Assembly (NCBI RefSeq): GCF_028372415.1 | Contig: NC_092874.1 | Coordinates: 335,500,651-335,564,650 of the forward strand | From: Notamacropus eugenii | Taxonomy: Eukaryota > Chordata > Mammalia > Diprotodontia > Macropodidae | Direction of reading: 5' to 3' | DNA: 64,000 nucleotides | In this document: positions 12,733 through 26,000 of the stretch, piece by piece | Layout of the letters: each line of letters begins with the position of its first letter | Position numbering within the stretch: the stretch's first letter is position 1 | Notes under the pieces: model-generated | The model's database searches: none | Told to the model about the DNA's origin: nothing | What the model saw: only the letters and a program-made list of their open reading frames with translations | Position numbers and translations under genes: made by a program

Positions 12733-15700
12733 ACAGCACAGTCAGGGAGTGCTTGGTGGACCGCTCTGCCTCCTGGATGCCAGCAGAGCTGTTTGTCTCT
12801 GTAGATGGCTCTGTGATCTCATCACAGTGTGAGTATTACCTCCACTGGGACAGATCACAACCCCTTTTTAGATCAAGATTGTCCTCTCAGTCCCCTCACT
12901 CCTTGACAGAGCATCTACCAAAAGGCCAGAAGCCTTTCTTTGATTCCTTTTTTTTTTTAATAGTTAGCGCTAGTAACATCCATTTCTCTATTTTGTTGAC
13001 ATCCATAAAGACAAGGTGATTGGGGGAGGGCTGGCAGCAGAAGCTGCACAGCTGGGAAAGCAGGGCTTACGCTAGATCTTAAGGGAAAAGAGGCAGAAGT
13101 GAACACAGAGGGAGTGCATTCCAGATATGGGGGATAATCGTGCAAAGCCAGAGTCTGAAGACAAACTGTTGTGTGTTAGGAAAAGTAATAAGGACAGTTT
13201 GGACCATAGGGTGCAGGACAGGGAATAACATATACTAAGACAAAATGGCCTCAAAGAGTTTGACTTCTATTGGGAGGAAAGAATATGTACATATATAAGT
13301 ACATGTATAGAGAAAATGATTTCTTTCCAAGGGAGGGCACATATTTAACACAAAGGGTATTCTGTTAACAGAATGAGGATTCCAGAGAGCACTATGGAAG
13401 GACAGTGGACAGTAGGATAAGGATACTGGAGGGATGGGAGCTCACATGGATGGGTATGAGAGAAAGGGGACTGAGTCATGGTCAGGGAAGGAAAGACCAG
13501 CCTCCACAGCTTAGGATTCAAAATTACAGAGATTCTGAATGGAGTCCTAGGGTTGGAGATGATCACAACCTTCAGAGAAGTGATGGTAATGTTGATTTAA
13601 TTATCAGCTCCTGAGCAAGAGGTGAAAGGGGGGCGATGATCCTGGCAGGGTTCAATAGAATCCAGGAGCCAGGTTGGCCATAGAGATGAGCATTTTTGAG
13701 ATGTTAACCCGCTAATCACCATCCAGGTCAGCTCTGCCCCAAAGTTTACTCCAAAGTTGAGTCAATTATCTGTCCCACAGTGGAAAAGATTAATGATGGG
13801 TCTTTGTTCTTTCCCAGTGAAAGTCATCTTTGCAACTTACACACACGCACACATACATACACACACACAAAACCATACACATTCATACACCAGATCTTAT
13901 TTGCACATTGGCTTGCTTATAATTTTGATGCCCTTGATGGGTCCCAGTACATTCCAAAGCATGCGTCATGGACTGAATAATTTTGAGAAAATATAGTTTA
14001 AGAGTTGGCGGTTAGAAGCCAGACCTCTGGAGTTTCTTTCTGATTGCACTGGTTGTCATACTAGGTTGTTAGCCTTTTGTCCCTTAGTGGAGGTGGAGAT
14101 GAAGGAAGAGAGGGAATGAGGTAGTCTTCTGGGTAGCCCCTGAAGCTCTTGTCCTCAACCTACACCCACCTCTCAAGGGAACGCAGACCCTGAGCCTGCT
14201 CATCTCCATTTATTCATTCATTTAAGAAAAATTTGCTAACCACAGGCTACGTGCTAGACACTAGGGCTACAGAGTTGAAAATGAAATAAGCCTAATAAGG
14301 ATAACAATTTTGTTGTTGAGTCACTTCTCATGGCTAAATCTCTGTGACCCCCATTTGGGGTTTTCTTTGAAAGACACTAGAGTGGTTTCCCATTTCCCTC
14401 TCCAGCTCATTTGACAGATGAGGAAACTGAGGCAAACAGGCTGAAGTGACTTGCCCAGGGTCACACAGCTATTAAGTATCTGAGGTCAGATTGGAACTCA
14501 TGAAGATGAGTCTCCCTGACTCCATCCACTGCTACACAGAGTTGTCTGTATAGTATCTATATCCCCAGACCTTGGGGATATGGAAATAAAGATGAAAGTT
14601 TCTGTCCTTAAATACAAATAATAATATAAAAATAGCTGGCATTTATAGCATGCTTTTCACATGACCTCATTTGTGGTTTCTGCATTGCTATCGGGGAACA
14701 GTACGTGAACATACCAGGCAACATGAAATATGTGCACAATGAATGCAAACTCATTTCAGATGGTCATTAGATACTGAGGGCATGAAGAAAATCTGTGGCA
14801 TGTTCTCTGAGCCCCTTTCCTCTGCCTGATCCTCCCAGGATGGAAGTTTGGAGCCGTTCACGGGAGGCCTGGCCGATTCCCCATGGACCTGGTACAGCCT
14901 GTCGCTGCCCCTGACTTCCTCCAGCTCCCCTCAGAGCTGGACGTGGGCGGACCCCGGGACCAGTCAGGCAGAGCAGCTGCTGTGGCTGTAGCTGTGGCTT
15001 CTTCAACCGTGGCCCAGGAGTTTGGCAGGAAGGCAGAGGTAATGATTCCATCTCAAAAGATCTTAAAGACCCGGAAGGCTGGGGGTGGGGACGAGGTTGT
15101 TAATGCATGGGCATTGTCCAAGAGAAAAGAAAGCAAGCCCAGGCCCCTCAGCCATTGGAAGGAAGAATCTGTCCCACTGCTCATTCTTATCCCCCATTCC
15201 TACACCATGAGAATGTTAGATCTAGCTTACTTCAACCTCTTTGTTCTACATATGAGGAAACGGAGGCCCAGGGATGTAAAATTACTTGTCCAAGTTCACA
15301 CAGCTTGTTAGTGGGAGAATTGAGATTAGAGGTCTTCTAATTCCAAGTCCTGTGCTCTGTACTGGCTCTTGATTCACTCACTTCCAGATAATATTCCCTG
15401 GAACTCATATTTTTATCCAGAACTAGGTATTTTTATCCTTTGGATATCTTCTCCCAGTCTCCATCCTTCCCTTGTCCCTCCAGGCATCCCTGGCTAGGGA
15501 CATCTCCAGGGAATTTGGGGAGGAAACTTCCGGGCAGGAGGTCTATGGGGCATCCCTACTCCCCAGTCATCGGTACACAATGCTGGAATTTGCTCAAAAG
15601 TATTTCCGGGATCCACAAAGGCGATCCATGTGAGTTCTGATTCTATGTAGGGGATGGGAGGGAGAAAGAGAAAGGTGAGATTGGGGAGACATCACAAATC

Positions 15701-18700
15701 TGGAGGAGAAACCAATCTTTGAGGTTCTGAATGGGCTATGGGGCAGATCAGGAAGGAGAAAAGTTTGGCCAAATGGCTTCCCTTTGAAAGGTTCTGAGGT
15801 GGCCCTGATCTGGGAGGGCTTGGGGGTGATATTAGCTCCTCCCAGACTTTGTATAATGGCCATGCCTGGCCTGGGTAACCCAGTAGGAGCAATCCCAGTC
15901 CTCAACCTCAAAGACCTACCTACCCTTTGGATTTGTCAGTCAAGCAATATTTACTTAATCCTACCACATGCCCAGCACTGGGTGGGGAGGTAAGGGGAGG
16001 AAGAAACCTGGTCCCTGCCCACTAGAAGCTTATAGCCTAATAACAGGAGAAAGACTTATTTATGTGAAAAGATGATTCATATTCCTCTGAATTCCTGGAG
16101 GAGGGAAAAAGCCTAAGCAAAGACATAGAGGTAGGAAAATCACCAGCTCTCCTGTTTCCTGTGTCAGGGATTCTTTCAGGCAGAAATCCAAGAAAGGAAG
16201 AGAATCCAGAGACGTGAGCAACATGCTGAAATTTTCCAAGGTATGTTGTGGCCCAGAGGGGGAGGGGGAGGGAAGTCATCACCCAGGCTTAGACCGGCAC
16301 TCTACTCTCCAGGAGTCTCCCCAAATCCTTGACCTGTGCTTGGCTCCAGCTCCAAGTTACTAGTCATCATTCTCCCCTCATCCCCATTTCACCTCTTTCC
16401 CAGCCTTTAGGACCAGCTTAGGGAATGTCTGCTAAAGGGGCAGCTTCCTCATTGCTATTTCCTATTCTCCTGATGAGTTCATTCAAGTAGCATTTATTAG
16501 TCAACTACTGTATGCCAGCATGGGGACACAAAGATAGAAATTACACTAGTACCTGCCTTCAAAAAACTTACGTTCTCATTAGAGGTCAACAGCAAGTACG
16601 CAGACAAGTAAGTTTAAAAAAAAATACAAAATAATATCTGGGGGAGGGTGTTAACAACAGAGGGAATGGGGATAGGCTCCTTGTAGGATTTAACCCTTAA
16701 GCTGAGCAGCTCTGAAGGAAGTCGGGGGTTTTAAGAAGCCCGTGAGAAAGTGCATTCCAGGCAGGGGAAACAGCCAGACATGGAATGCTGCATGTAGGAA
16801 AGATCAAGCAAACCAGTTGGCCTCAACCAGGAGAATCAGGTACAAAACAACCTGGAAAGCTAATAGCAGTGATGATGATGAAGATGATAATGATGGAGGA
16901 ATAAGAGAAGGAAAAAGAGGAAGAGGAGAAAAAAAGACAGAGGAAGGAGAAGCAGCTGCAGTATTTGCATAGTACTTTAAGATTTACAAAATGCTTTACA
17001 AATATTATCTTATTTTTATCCTTAAAAAAAACCACCCTGGGATGTGAGTGCTATTATTATCCCAGTTTCACAGAAAAGGAAATTGAGAGTAGAACCATAT
17101 TATGAAGGCCCTTAAAATTCAGAGGAGTTTGTGTTTGAACCTAGAAACAAGATGCAGCCACCAGAGTTTTGTGAGCAGAGGAGTGACAAGGCTGACTTGT
17201 GCTTTGGGAATATCAGTTTGGTAGTCATGTGGAGGATGGATTGGACAGAGGAAACTGAGTCAAAAAATCGTCCTCACAGCTTCTGCCTATTTCTTTCCCT
17301 CTCCCTCTCCCTCTCCCCAGGAAGAGGCTATCATCCCATGCACAAGGTAGTGGAGAAAATGTACAAATTTTCTTCTATACAACATGACCAATGTGAAAAT
17401 ATGTTTAATAGGAATGTATATATAAAGTCTATATCAGATTGTATGCTGTCTTGGGGAAAGGGGAGGGAAAGGAGGGGAAAACCTTTTAAACTTATGGGAG
17501 TGAATGTTGAAAACTCTAAATAAATTAGAAAAAAAGACTGAAAAAAAGTACATAGAGTCCCTGAACACTCCATTCTCTCACCCACCTTCTTCCTTCATCA
17601 CTGACTCCCCCCTCGCTTCCATTTCATATCTTCATCATAATATCTAGCATTGTGATATCATTGCCACAATATCTGACACAATGATGGCATGAGTTGATAT
17701 CATGACTGGGGGCTTGCCCATATCATCACTTTCAAGGATGGAGTGGTCAAAAAGGTAAAAGCCCCCTTAATATCTCTTTTCTTATCTGACAATGTCCATA
17801 TTTTCTTGCATCTCTAATACTCTCTAGTTTTGAGTTGTCCTCTCAGTGCCCAGGAGGGGTGGGGAGTTCTTGGTGGGCTTAGGACTGCCTGCCCAACCTC
17901 CAAAGTGACTCAGTGAGGTAGGCATGAGCTTATATCATAATATTTCTGTGAAATGTCTGTTTTTGTAGACTTCAGAACACTAACCTGCTCTGATAGAGAT
18001 GTTGGCTCAAAATTGGAGTCCTGTATGGGGATGCCCCATGATGTGACATGGCCCATGTCATGAGGTGTCTTTAGTATGTTGTAGCACCTCCATTTCTTTT
18101 TTCTTTTTTTAAAAAAATTTATTTATTTAGTTTTAGTTTTCAACATTCACTTCCATAAAATTTTGAGTTCCAAATTTTCTCCCCATCTCTCCTCTCCCCC
18201 TACCTCAAGAGGATGTGTCGTTTGTTATAGTTTCTACATACACATTCTTATTGAACCTATTTTCATACTAGTTATGTTGTAAAGACGAATTAGAACCGAT
18301 GGGAGGAACCATGAGAAAGAAGAAACAAAAAAAAAAGAGCAAACTGACTCCACAGTTCTTTCTCTCTATGTGGATGGCATTTTCCATCATGAGTCCTTTG
18401 GAGTTGTCTTGGGTTCTTGCATTGCTGAGAAAAGTTAAGTCTATCAAAGTTAGTCATTTCACACTGTGACTGTTTCTATGAACAATGTTCTCCTGGTTCT
18501 GCTCCCCTCACTCAGCATCGGTTCATATAAGTCTTTTCAGGTTTTTCTGATCTACCTGCTCATCATTTCTTGTAGCACAATAGTATTCCATTATATTCAT
18601 ATACCACAATTTGTTCAACCATTCCCCAACAGATGGGCTTTCCCTCAATTTCCAATTCTTTGCCACTACAAAAAGAGCTGATATAAATATTTTTGTACAT

Positions 18701-19955
18701 GTAGGTCTTTTTCCTATTTGTATGATCTCCTTGGGATACAGACCTAGTATTGTTGGGTCAAGGGGTGTGCACATCTTTATAGCCCTTTGGGCATAGTTCC
18801 AAATTGCTCTCCAGAATGATTGGATCAGTTCACTACTCCATCAACAATACATTAGTGTTTCAATTTTCCCACATCTTCTCCAGCATTTATAATTTTTCTG
18901 TTTTGTCATGTTAACCAATCTGATAGGTGTGATGTGTTACCTCAGAGTTGTTTTGATTTCATTTCTCTACTCAATAGTGATTTACAGCATTTTTTCACAT
19001 GACTAGAGATAACTCTGATTTCTTCATCTGAAAACTTCCTGTTCCTATCCCTTGATCATTTATCAGTTGGAGAATGTCTTCTATTCTTATAAATTTGACT
19101 CAGTTCTCTATATGTTTTAGAAAGACCTTTATCAGGACACTGGTTGTAAAAACTGTTTCACATTTTTCTGCTTTCCTCCTAATCTTGGGTTGCACTGACT
19201 TTGTGCAAAATCTTTTCAATTTAATGTAATCAAAATTATCCATTTTGCATATCATAATGTTCTCTGTCTCTTCTTTGGTCATAAGTTCTTCTGTTCTCCA
19301 TAAATCTGACAGGTAAACTATTCCTTGCTCTCCTAGTATCAACCTTTATATCTAAATTGGTAGCACCTCCATTTCACAGTGTTCTTGGCCGTCCTTATCA
19401 GTATCGCCATGTTCCTGACTCCCTGACCCAGAAAACACTGTGCTGTGATGTGGTTTCTGGGTTTGGTTCTCATCAACCCTCCATATAATGGTCCAAAGCC
19501 TCTGCTTCTAAATGTTAGATCCCAGTGCTTTGGAAAGAGTAATGCTATCTTTGTGACCTTGGGCAAATCACCTGACCTCTCCTCCTCTGTTAAAAATAAA
19601 AAAAGAGGGTTGGACTAGACTACTTTTGAAGATCCTTCAGCCCAGAGAAGGTCTCTCGCCACCACCACTCCGCACTGATTTCATGCACCTCCCTTTTTCT
19701 CTTTCACATAGACACCAATCCAGGAATCCCTCATCGAGTTCAGCAACGGCAGCCTAAACAAAATTGCCACAGAGATGTTCCTAGGTACTGGGAGAGGGTG
19801 GGAAGAGAGACCTTCCAAGGCTCTTGGCTTGGGGCTGGTTTTCCTTGGAGGGACTTGGGGACACCACCATCAAGAGTGCAGTTTTCCCTTTTTCTCTGCC
19901 TCTAACCTCAACCTGTCAAGAGATAAGATAGAAATAAGGGCTTTTCTGGGAAAGG

Positions 19956-20020
<65 letters not shown>

Positions 20021-23000
20021 CCCAAACAACTACTATTGGGTATCTCTTTGTGAAACTGAGCCACACTCAAGGCTCTGTATCTCTTTTTGAGAACTCCAAT
20101 GACGGTGGGATAGGTGGTACTGTAGCAAAGCATTGCTGACCCTAGTTAATGTCTGAGTCCCTACTCCTCACCCCCTCATTCCTAAGGTTTTGTCTCAAAT
20201 TCCCAGGATTGAACTCTCATCCTGAGACTGAGCCTCCGACTCTTTGACTAAACCCCAAACCCTGGGACCAAATCCCCATTTCTGGGACCAAGCCCTCTTA
20301 TCCCATCTCAGAAAATGAGAACATTCTAGCAAAGGAATGATGCCAAAGAGAAATGTCTGTGGATATCTTCTTGCTTGCCCCCCACTCCCAGCTGTTTTCT
20401 CCTTAGCTACAGGCCATGGCCACTTTATTATGTCATCCTTAACCTTGCCTCCTTCCAATATTCCATCAACAAGCATGTATTAAGTACTTGAAATGTCCTA
20501 GGCACTGAGCTACACTCTTGGGATATCAAGACAAAAACCAAACAGCCTTGACTTCAAGGAGCTTATATGCTAAATTGCCCTGCTCACACCTGTCCATCCC
20601 AGGCAGCCTCTACCTCTCACTCTCTCAAGGGGCTTTACTCCTCTCCTGCCTCCAGAGAAAGAAGCTTTCTCCCCCAGTGAAGGGGAAAGGCACAGAGAAC
20701 AGGAGTGAAGCTAATTTAGGGTTTTGGGGTGGGGTGGGGTATGTGCCTCCTGCAGCTGTGATGAAATTCATGGGTGATTTCCCGATGAAGGCCCAGACTG
20801 AGCTGGATGTGCTGTGCTCCTTCTTAAAGGTTTGTTTCTCACTTCGTTTATGGCCTAATTTTCCTTATTTACAAAACAATAACATTTTAGGATCTGACCT
20901 CTAAGTCTCCTTCCAGCTAATATTCTATGGTTCAAAGCTGCCCTCTGAGACTAGTAATGGGGAAGTTTAGGGAGTCCTAATGGGCAGGTCAATGGCTCCA
21001 GGATCTATGAAGAATTGGCTGCTACTTCTAAGACTGTGGGAGAAGCATACTGAGGGTGGAACAATCTCTCCAGGGTAGCATGGGAAAATCCAGAGCATAA
21101 TCAAGGAGTGGTACAGTTCCCCCCATCTGGAGTCCAGGGATATACCTTGGAAGGACAGACACCAAGCAGTGTCCAAATGGTCCAGCTATTGTTCCTCTCA
21201 TTACAAAAATGCAAAAATCATGCGACACCCCCTCCCACTGTCCTGAAGGCCACTTCCCATATCCATAGACAGAACCTCTAGGTATGTAAAGGAGTCAGGA
21301 TGTTGATGAGTTTGGGGTTGTTGGGTGTTTTTTTTAGCTCCTGCTGAGTGCCCAGACCTGTGCTAGCCACATTGTAATGGGGGATACAAAGATATATAAG
21401 AAATCATCCCTGCTTGTGAAGAACTGACATTTTGTAGCTGACATTTTTAAAGTGCTTTGCACATATTATTTCATTTACGCCTCACAACAACCTTGGTAGG
21501 CAGATACCACAGGTGTGATTATCCTCATTTTACAGATAGGGAAACTGAGACTCAGAGATGGTAAGTGACTTATCGTTGTGCTCAGTGGGTCAGGAGTGAA
21601 ATTTGAACTCATGTCTTCCTGACTTCAAGTCTAACACTATTTACTACAGTACACTTCTTCTTAAGTTGTGGTCTAGCTGTGGGTAGAAGATACAAACAGA
21701 TGAAAAGATAGCTAGATATCAGTGTTTGCTAAGTAAATATCCTTGCCAGTGTTATAGGAGTTCAAAGGAAGGAGGAAGAGATTGGTGTGGGTTCCCATGG
21801 CTAGGGAAGAAATAAAGGATGGTCTGGGTTTCTCTAGTGTGATGTGCCTGGGGTAGAATCAAGGATGGAGATAAAGGGGAGTTTAAAGGTAGAAGGTAAA
21901 TGATATACCTCCACTTTTCCGACTGGAGCTACCATCAAAAGACATTGGGCTGATGCTTGGATGATCTTTGGAAGACTTTCACCTCTACCCTGGGGGATCA
22001 TGAATGTGTACTAACCAGTAATATTTCCTACCGTCTTTCCATCTAGGGGATTGAGCTGTACTAACCAAAGAGGTAGAAAGAATCAGAGGTGGGGAAAGGC
22101 CCTAAGATAGTCCTCTGTCCTTAGGAGAGTTAATGTGGGGCTGTTTGGCTCTCCCTGCCCTTTCCATTTTCCATCTTGGGCCCAGGACAGTAGCTTTGGG
22201 GTGAGAACAGGCTCAAGGTCAATATGGGAACCAAGCTAGACATAGATAAGTCAAAATAAGACCTTATAGCTGTAGAGTCCTCTTGTCCCTGCCAACTCCT
22301 TCTAGGTCATTAAGAGCTGAGCTAAGAAAACAGCCACAGATCTTGTTATAGAAACAGCTGGCATGTTTGCATATGCCTGGGACACAGAAGCTAAGTGACT
22401 TAAGAATCTGAGGCAGAATTTGAACTCAGGTTTCATTAGATAGGGAAAGATTGGAGATTAGAAAGAGAAAGAAGATGATGGTGGGGACAATCCATGGCAG
22501 AAGAGGAGAAGGAGAGAATCAAGGGGACATGTAGAAGAGTTTGGAGCACCTGTAGGTGCTTTACTGATATTAAGCATCATACGAGAACAGATAGGTACAA
22601 AGGCAGGTAGATGGCCCAGTAGATAGTGCACTGGAAGTTGTGGTTGTATCATTTCATTTGTGTCAGACTTTTCCTGACACCATTTTGGCATTTTCTTGGC
22701 AAAGACTCTGGGATGGTTTGCCATTTCCTTCTCCAGCTCATTTTACAGATGAGGAAACTAAGGCCAACAAGGTTAAGTAGTTAAACTCATGAAGATAAAT
22801 ATTTCTGGCATTCTACCCACTGTACCACCTAACTACCCTGAGTTCAAATCTGGCCTCAGACACTTACTAACTGTGTGACCCTGGGCAGATCACTGAATTA
22901 CTGTTTCCCTCAGTTTCCTCAAATGTAAAATGGGGATAGTAATGGCCCCTACCTCCCAGGGTTGTTGTGAGGATCAAATGAGATAATAATTGAAAAGTGC

Positions 23001-26000
23001 TTAGCATGTAGTAGGTGCTATATTATTATTACACCAGGAGTATGAGAACATGCTAAACATTTTCTATAACAAGACCTGGGGCTGTTTTCATAGCTCAGCT
23101 CCTAATTACCTAAAAGGGATTCAGGGAGTTGGCTAAAAAAAATAAAAAATCTGTTTTCAAGAGGTTTACATCCTTTTGGAGACAACACTTATCTATATAA
23201 GCATGTGCACACACACATACGCACACACGCACACACACAGAATGTTCCAAAAATCTTAGTGTACTTTTAAGCTATTAAAACTCAAAGTGTTTTAGCTGAA
23301 CCTTGAGGGAAGTATTCTATGAGGCAGAGTAGGGAGGGTATTCCAAGTGAATGTAGGAAGACAGAGTTCTGTGTAACAGAGAGAAGGCCTGTTTAACTGG
23401 ACTATGGTGTGTGGAAAATGGGAGTAATGTATAATAAGGCTGGGTTAGAGCCAGATCGTGAAGAGCTTTAAAAATCAAAAGAAAATCATGTATTTTATCC
23501 TAAGAGTCATAGAGAGTTTATTGAGTAGGAGGGTGATCTGGTCAGGCCTGTGCATTAGAAGAGTCACTTTGGCAGCTGTGGGTGGATGGAGAGGAGTGGG
23601 GAGAGACTTGAGGCAGGGACACTAATCAGGAGACTTTTGTAATAGTCCAGGGAGAGCTGAGAAGGGCCAGAACTAAGGTGGTATCTGTGGGAGGAGAGAG
23701 AAGAAACTGGTTTTAAGAGTTAAGCAAGTAATATATTAAGTTTTTAGTTTGTAATCAGCGACCCAGTGGGACAGAGGGTGGGGAAAACAGCATTGTATCT
23801 GAAGTCAAAGGACCTGAGTTTGAATCCCATCCTGCCACTTAATTCTGTATAACCTGAACAAATCATTTCATATCCCAGAGATTTGGTTTCTTAACTGGTA
23901 AAATTATGGGGGTAGATTTAATGATCTCTCGTCTCTAAAATTATAAGCCTGTTGTCCTTTTCTCCAGCTCTGCAGGGACCATGAAGTACTTCGAGATGAA
24001 GCCTACTGCCAGGTCATCAAACAGATCACAGACAACACCAGCACTAAGCCGTGAGTGAGACCCCTGGCCCACTCTGGAGCACAGAAATCTTCTGGCCTCC
24101 CTCTACTTCTTTCCTCTAGAATTGAAGTGACTATAGAATTAGGGGGGATGTTATACCCTCAGGTTCCTCTCATTTAGAGAACCATTCCAGCCTCTAGGCT
24201 GGGCTCAGTCCAAAGTTGGAGATGAGGAGAGGAATAGGGCACACTCTGGGTTCTGAGTGATTTATTCAGGATAACCAGCAACTCATCCCCCACTATTCCT
24301 TTAAATAGACCAGATGATGGGAGTTGCCCCACAGGCTTCTGGACAAATACTCACTTGTATTTATCAGGAGGTGGTCTAACGTTGGTGTGGTCCTGAGGTT
24401 CCAGCCTCACTCTATCTTCAGATTTTCCCTTTTCCTATTTACTGCTCCACCTTCTTTGTCTATCCACCTCCCATTTCCTTGGTTCCTCACCCATTCTCCA
24501 TTCTTTTTCTATTAATTTATGTATTTTTAGTTCTTAACATTCACTTCCATAAGTTTAAAATTTTCTCCCCCTTCCTCCTTTCCCTCCTCCCCAAGACAGC
24601 ATGCAATCTGGCTCCACATACACATTCCCAACAAACATATTTTCACATTAGCCATGTTGTATAGAAGAATTGGAATGAATAGTGGGAACCATGGAAAAGA
24701 AAATAGTCTGCTTCACTTTGCATTGGAACTCCATAGTTCTTTCTCTGGATGTGGAAGGCATTTTCCATCATGAATCCTTTGGAATTGTTTTAGGTCGCTG
24801 CATTGCTGAGCAGGGCTAAGTCAGTCATTGCACACCGTGACTGTTTCTGTGGACAATGTTCTCCTGGTTCTGTTCACTTCACTCAGCATCAGCTCATATA
24901 AATCTTTCCAGGTTTTTCTGAAGTCTGCCTTCTCATCATTTCTTACAGCACAATATATTCCATTACATTCATACACCACAACTTGTTCACCCACTCGCCA
25001 ATGGATGGGCATCCCTTCAATTTCTGGTTCTTGGCCACCACAAAAGGAGCTGCTGTAATTATTTTTGTACATGTGGGCCCTTTTCCCATTTGTGTGATCT
25101 ATTTGTATGATCTTTTCCCATTTGTATGAGCCCTAGAAGTGATATTGCTGGGCCAAAGAGTAGGCACATTTTTATAGCCCTTTGGACCCTACTCTCCATT
25201 CTTATCTCACACCTCACCTCTTCCACTCCCCTCTTTCCTCCCTCTCTTCCCCTTCATTCTCTGAGGTTTTCACTCTATCTTTTCCAAGAGCTTTAGATTC
25301 CAAATTTATCATGCCCAGGAGAAAAATACCTCTACCCAAGAGCTGAGAGAGCTTTGACAATTCCAAGACACACCTATTGAATCTGGGGCAGCAACCCGGT
25401 CTAATCATGGCATCCTCCTGTGTACCTCAACAGGGACAGCTGCCAAAGAGGCTGGAGGCTGCTGCACATCCTTGCAGCCTACTACAAGTGCTCAGATGTC
25501 CTTAAGCCATACCTCTTCCAATTCTTTCAGGATGTGTGCAGGAGTCCTGGTTTACACTTCCAGGGTGAGTATTCCTAAGAGTTTATACCAATGATGGGAG
25601 GATCAAATTGGCATTCCAGGGTTCAGGAAGCATTTGCCACCTCATGGAAACTGTGACTGGCAGTCAGGGCCAAAACTAAGCAGCCCCAGCTTTTCCCCAG
25701 GGCGCTATAATTTAGAAGGTGCTGAAAGCATTTAACATACCTTTAGCAACTTAGAAACAGCTGAGTTTGCCACCTAGTTAGCAAGAATAATCAGTTACCA
25801 TAGGAAGCTATAAGATGGGTTACTTCCCAAGCTGTAGCCAGGTATTCACCTCTCAGGTTGGCCTAGTCCTACACCTTCTCTTGATTATTCTCCAAGGCCT
25901 AGACACCACCAGTGACCAGGAGTAGGGTTCCATGCCCTGGAGGCTCTTTCCTCTTCAAATAAATTTATCTTTAAAAGTTTATTTAAGGGTGAGCTCTATG

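Noticed and set aside
18523-18774. Minus-strand frame with [11 protein letters not shown] as a gene
   Set aside because: It is the C-terminal part of L1 ORF2 in a 5'-truncated insertion.
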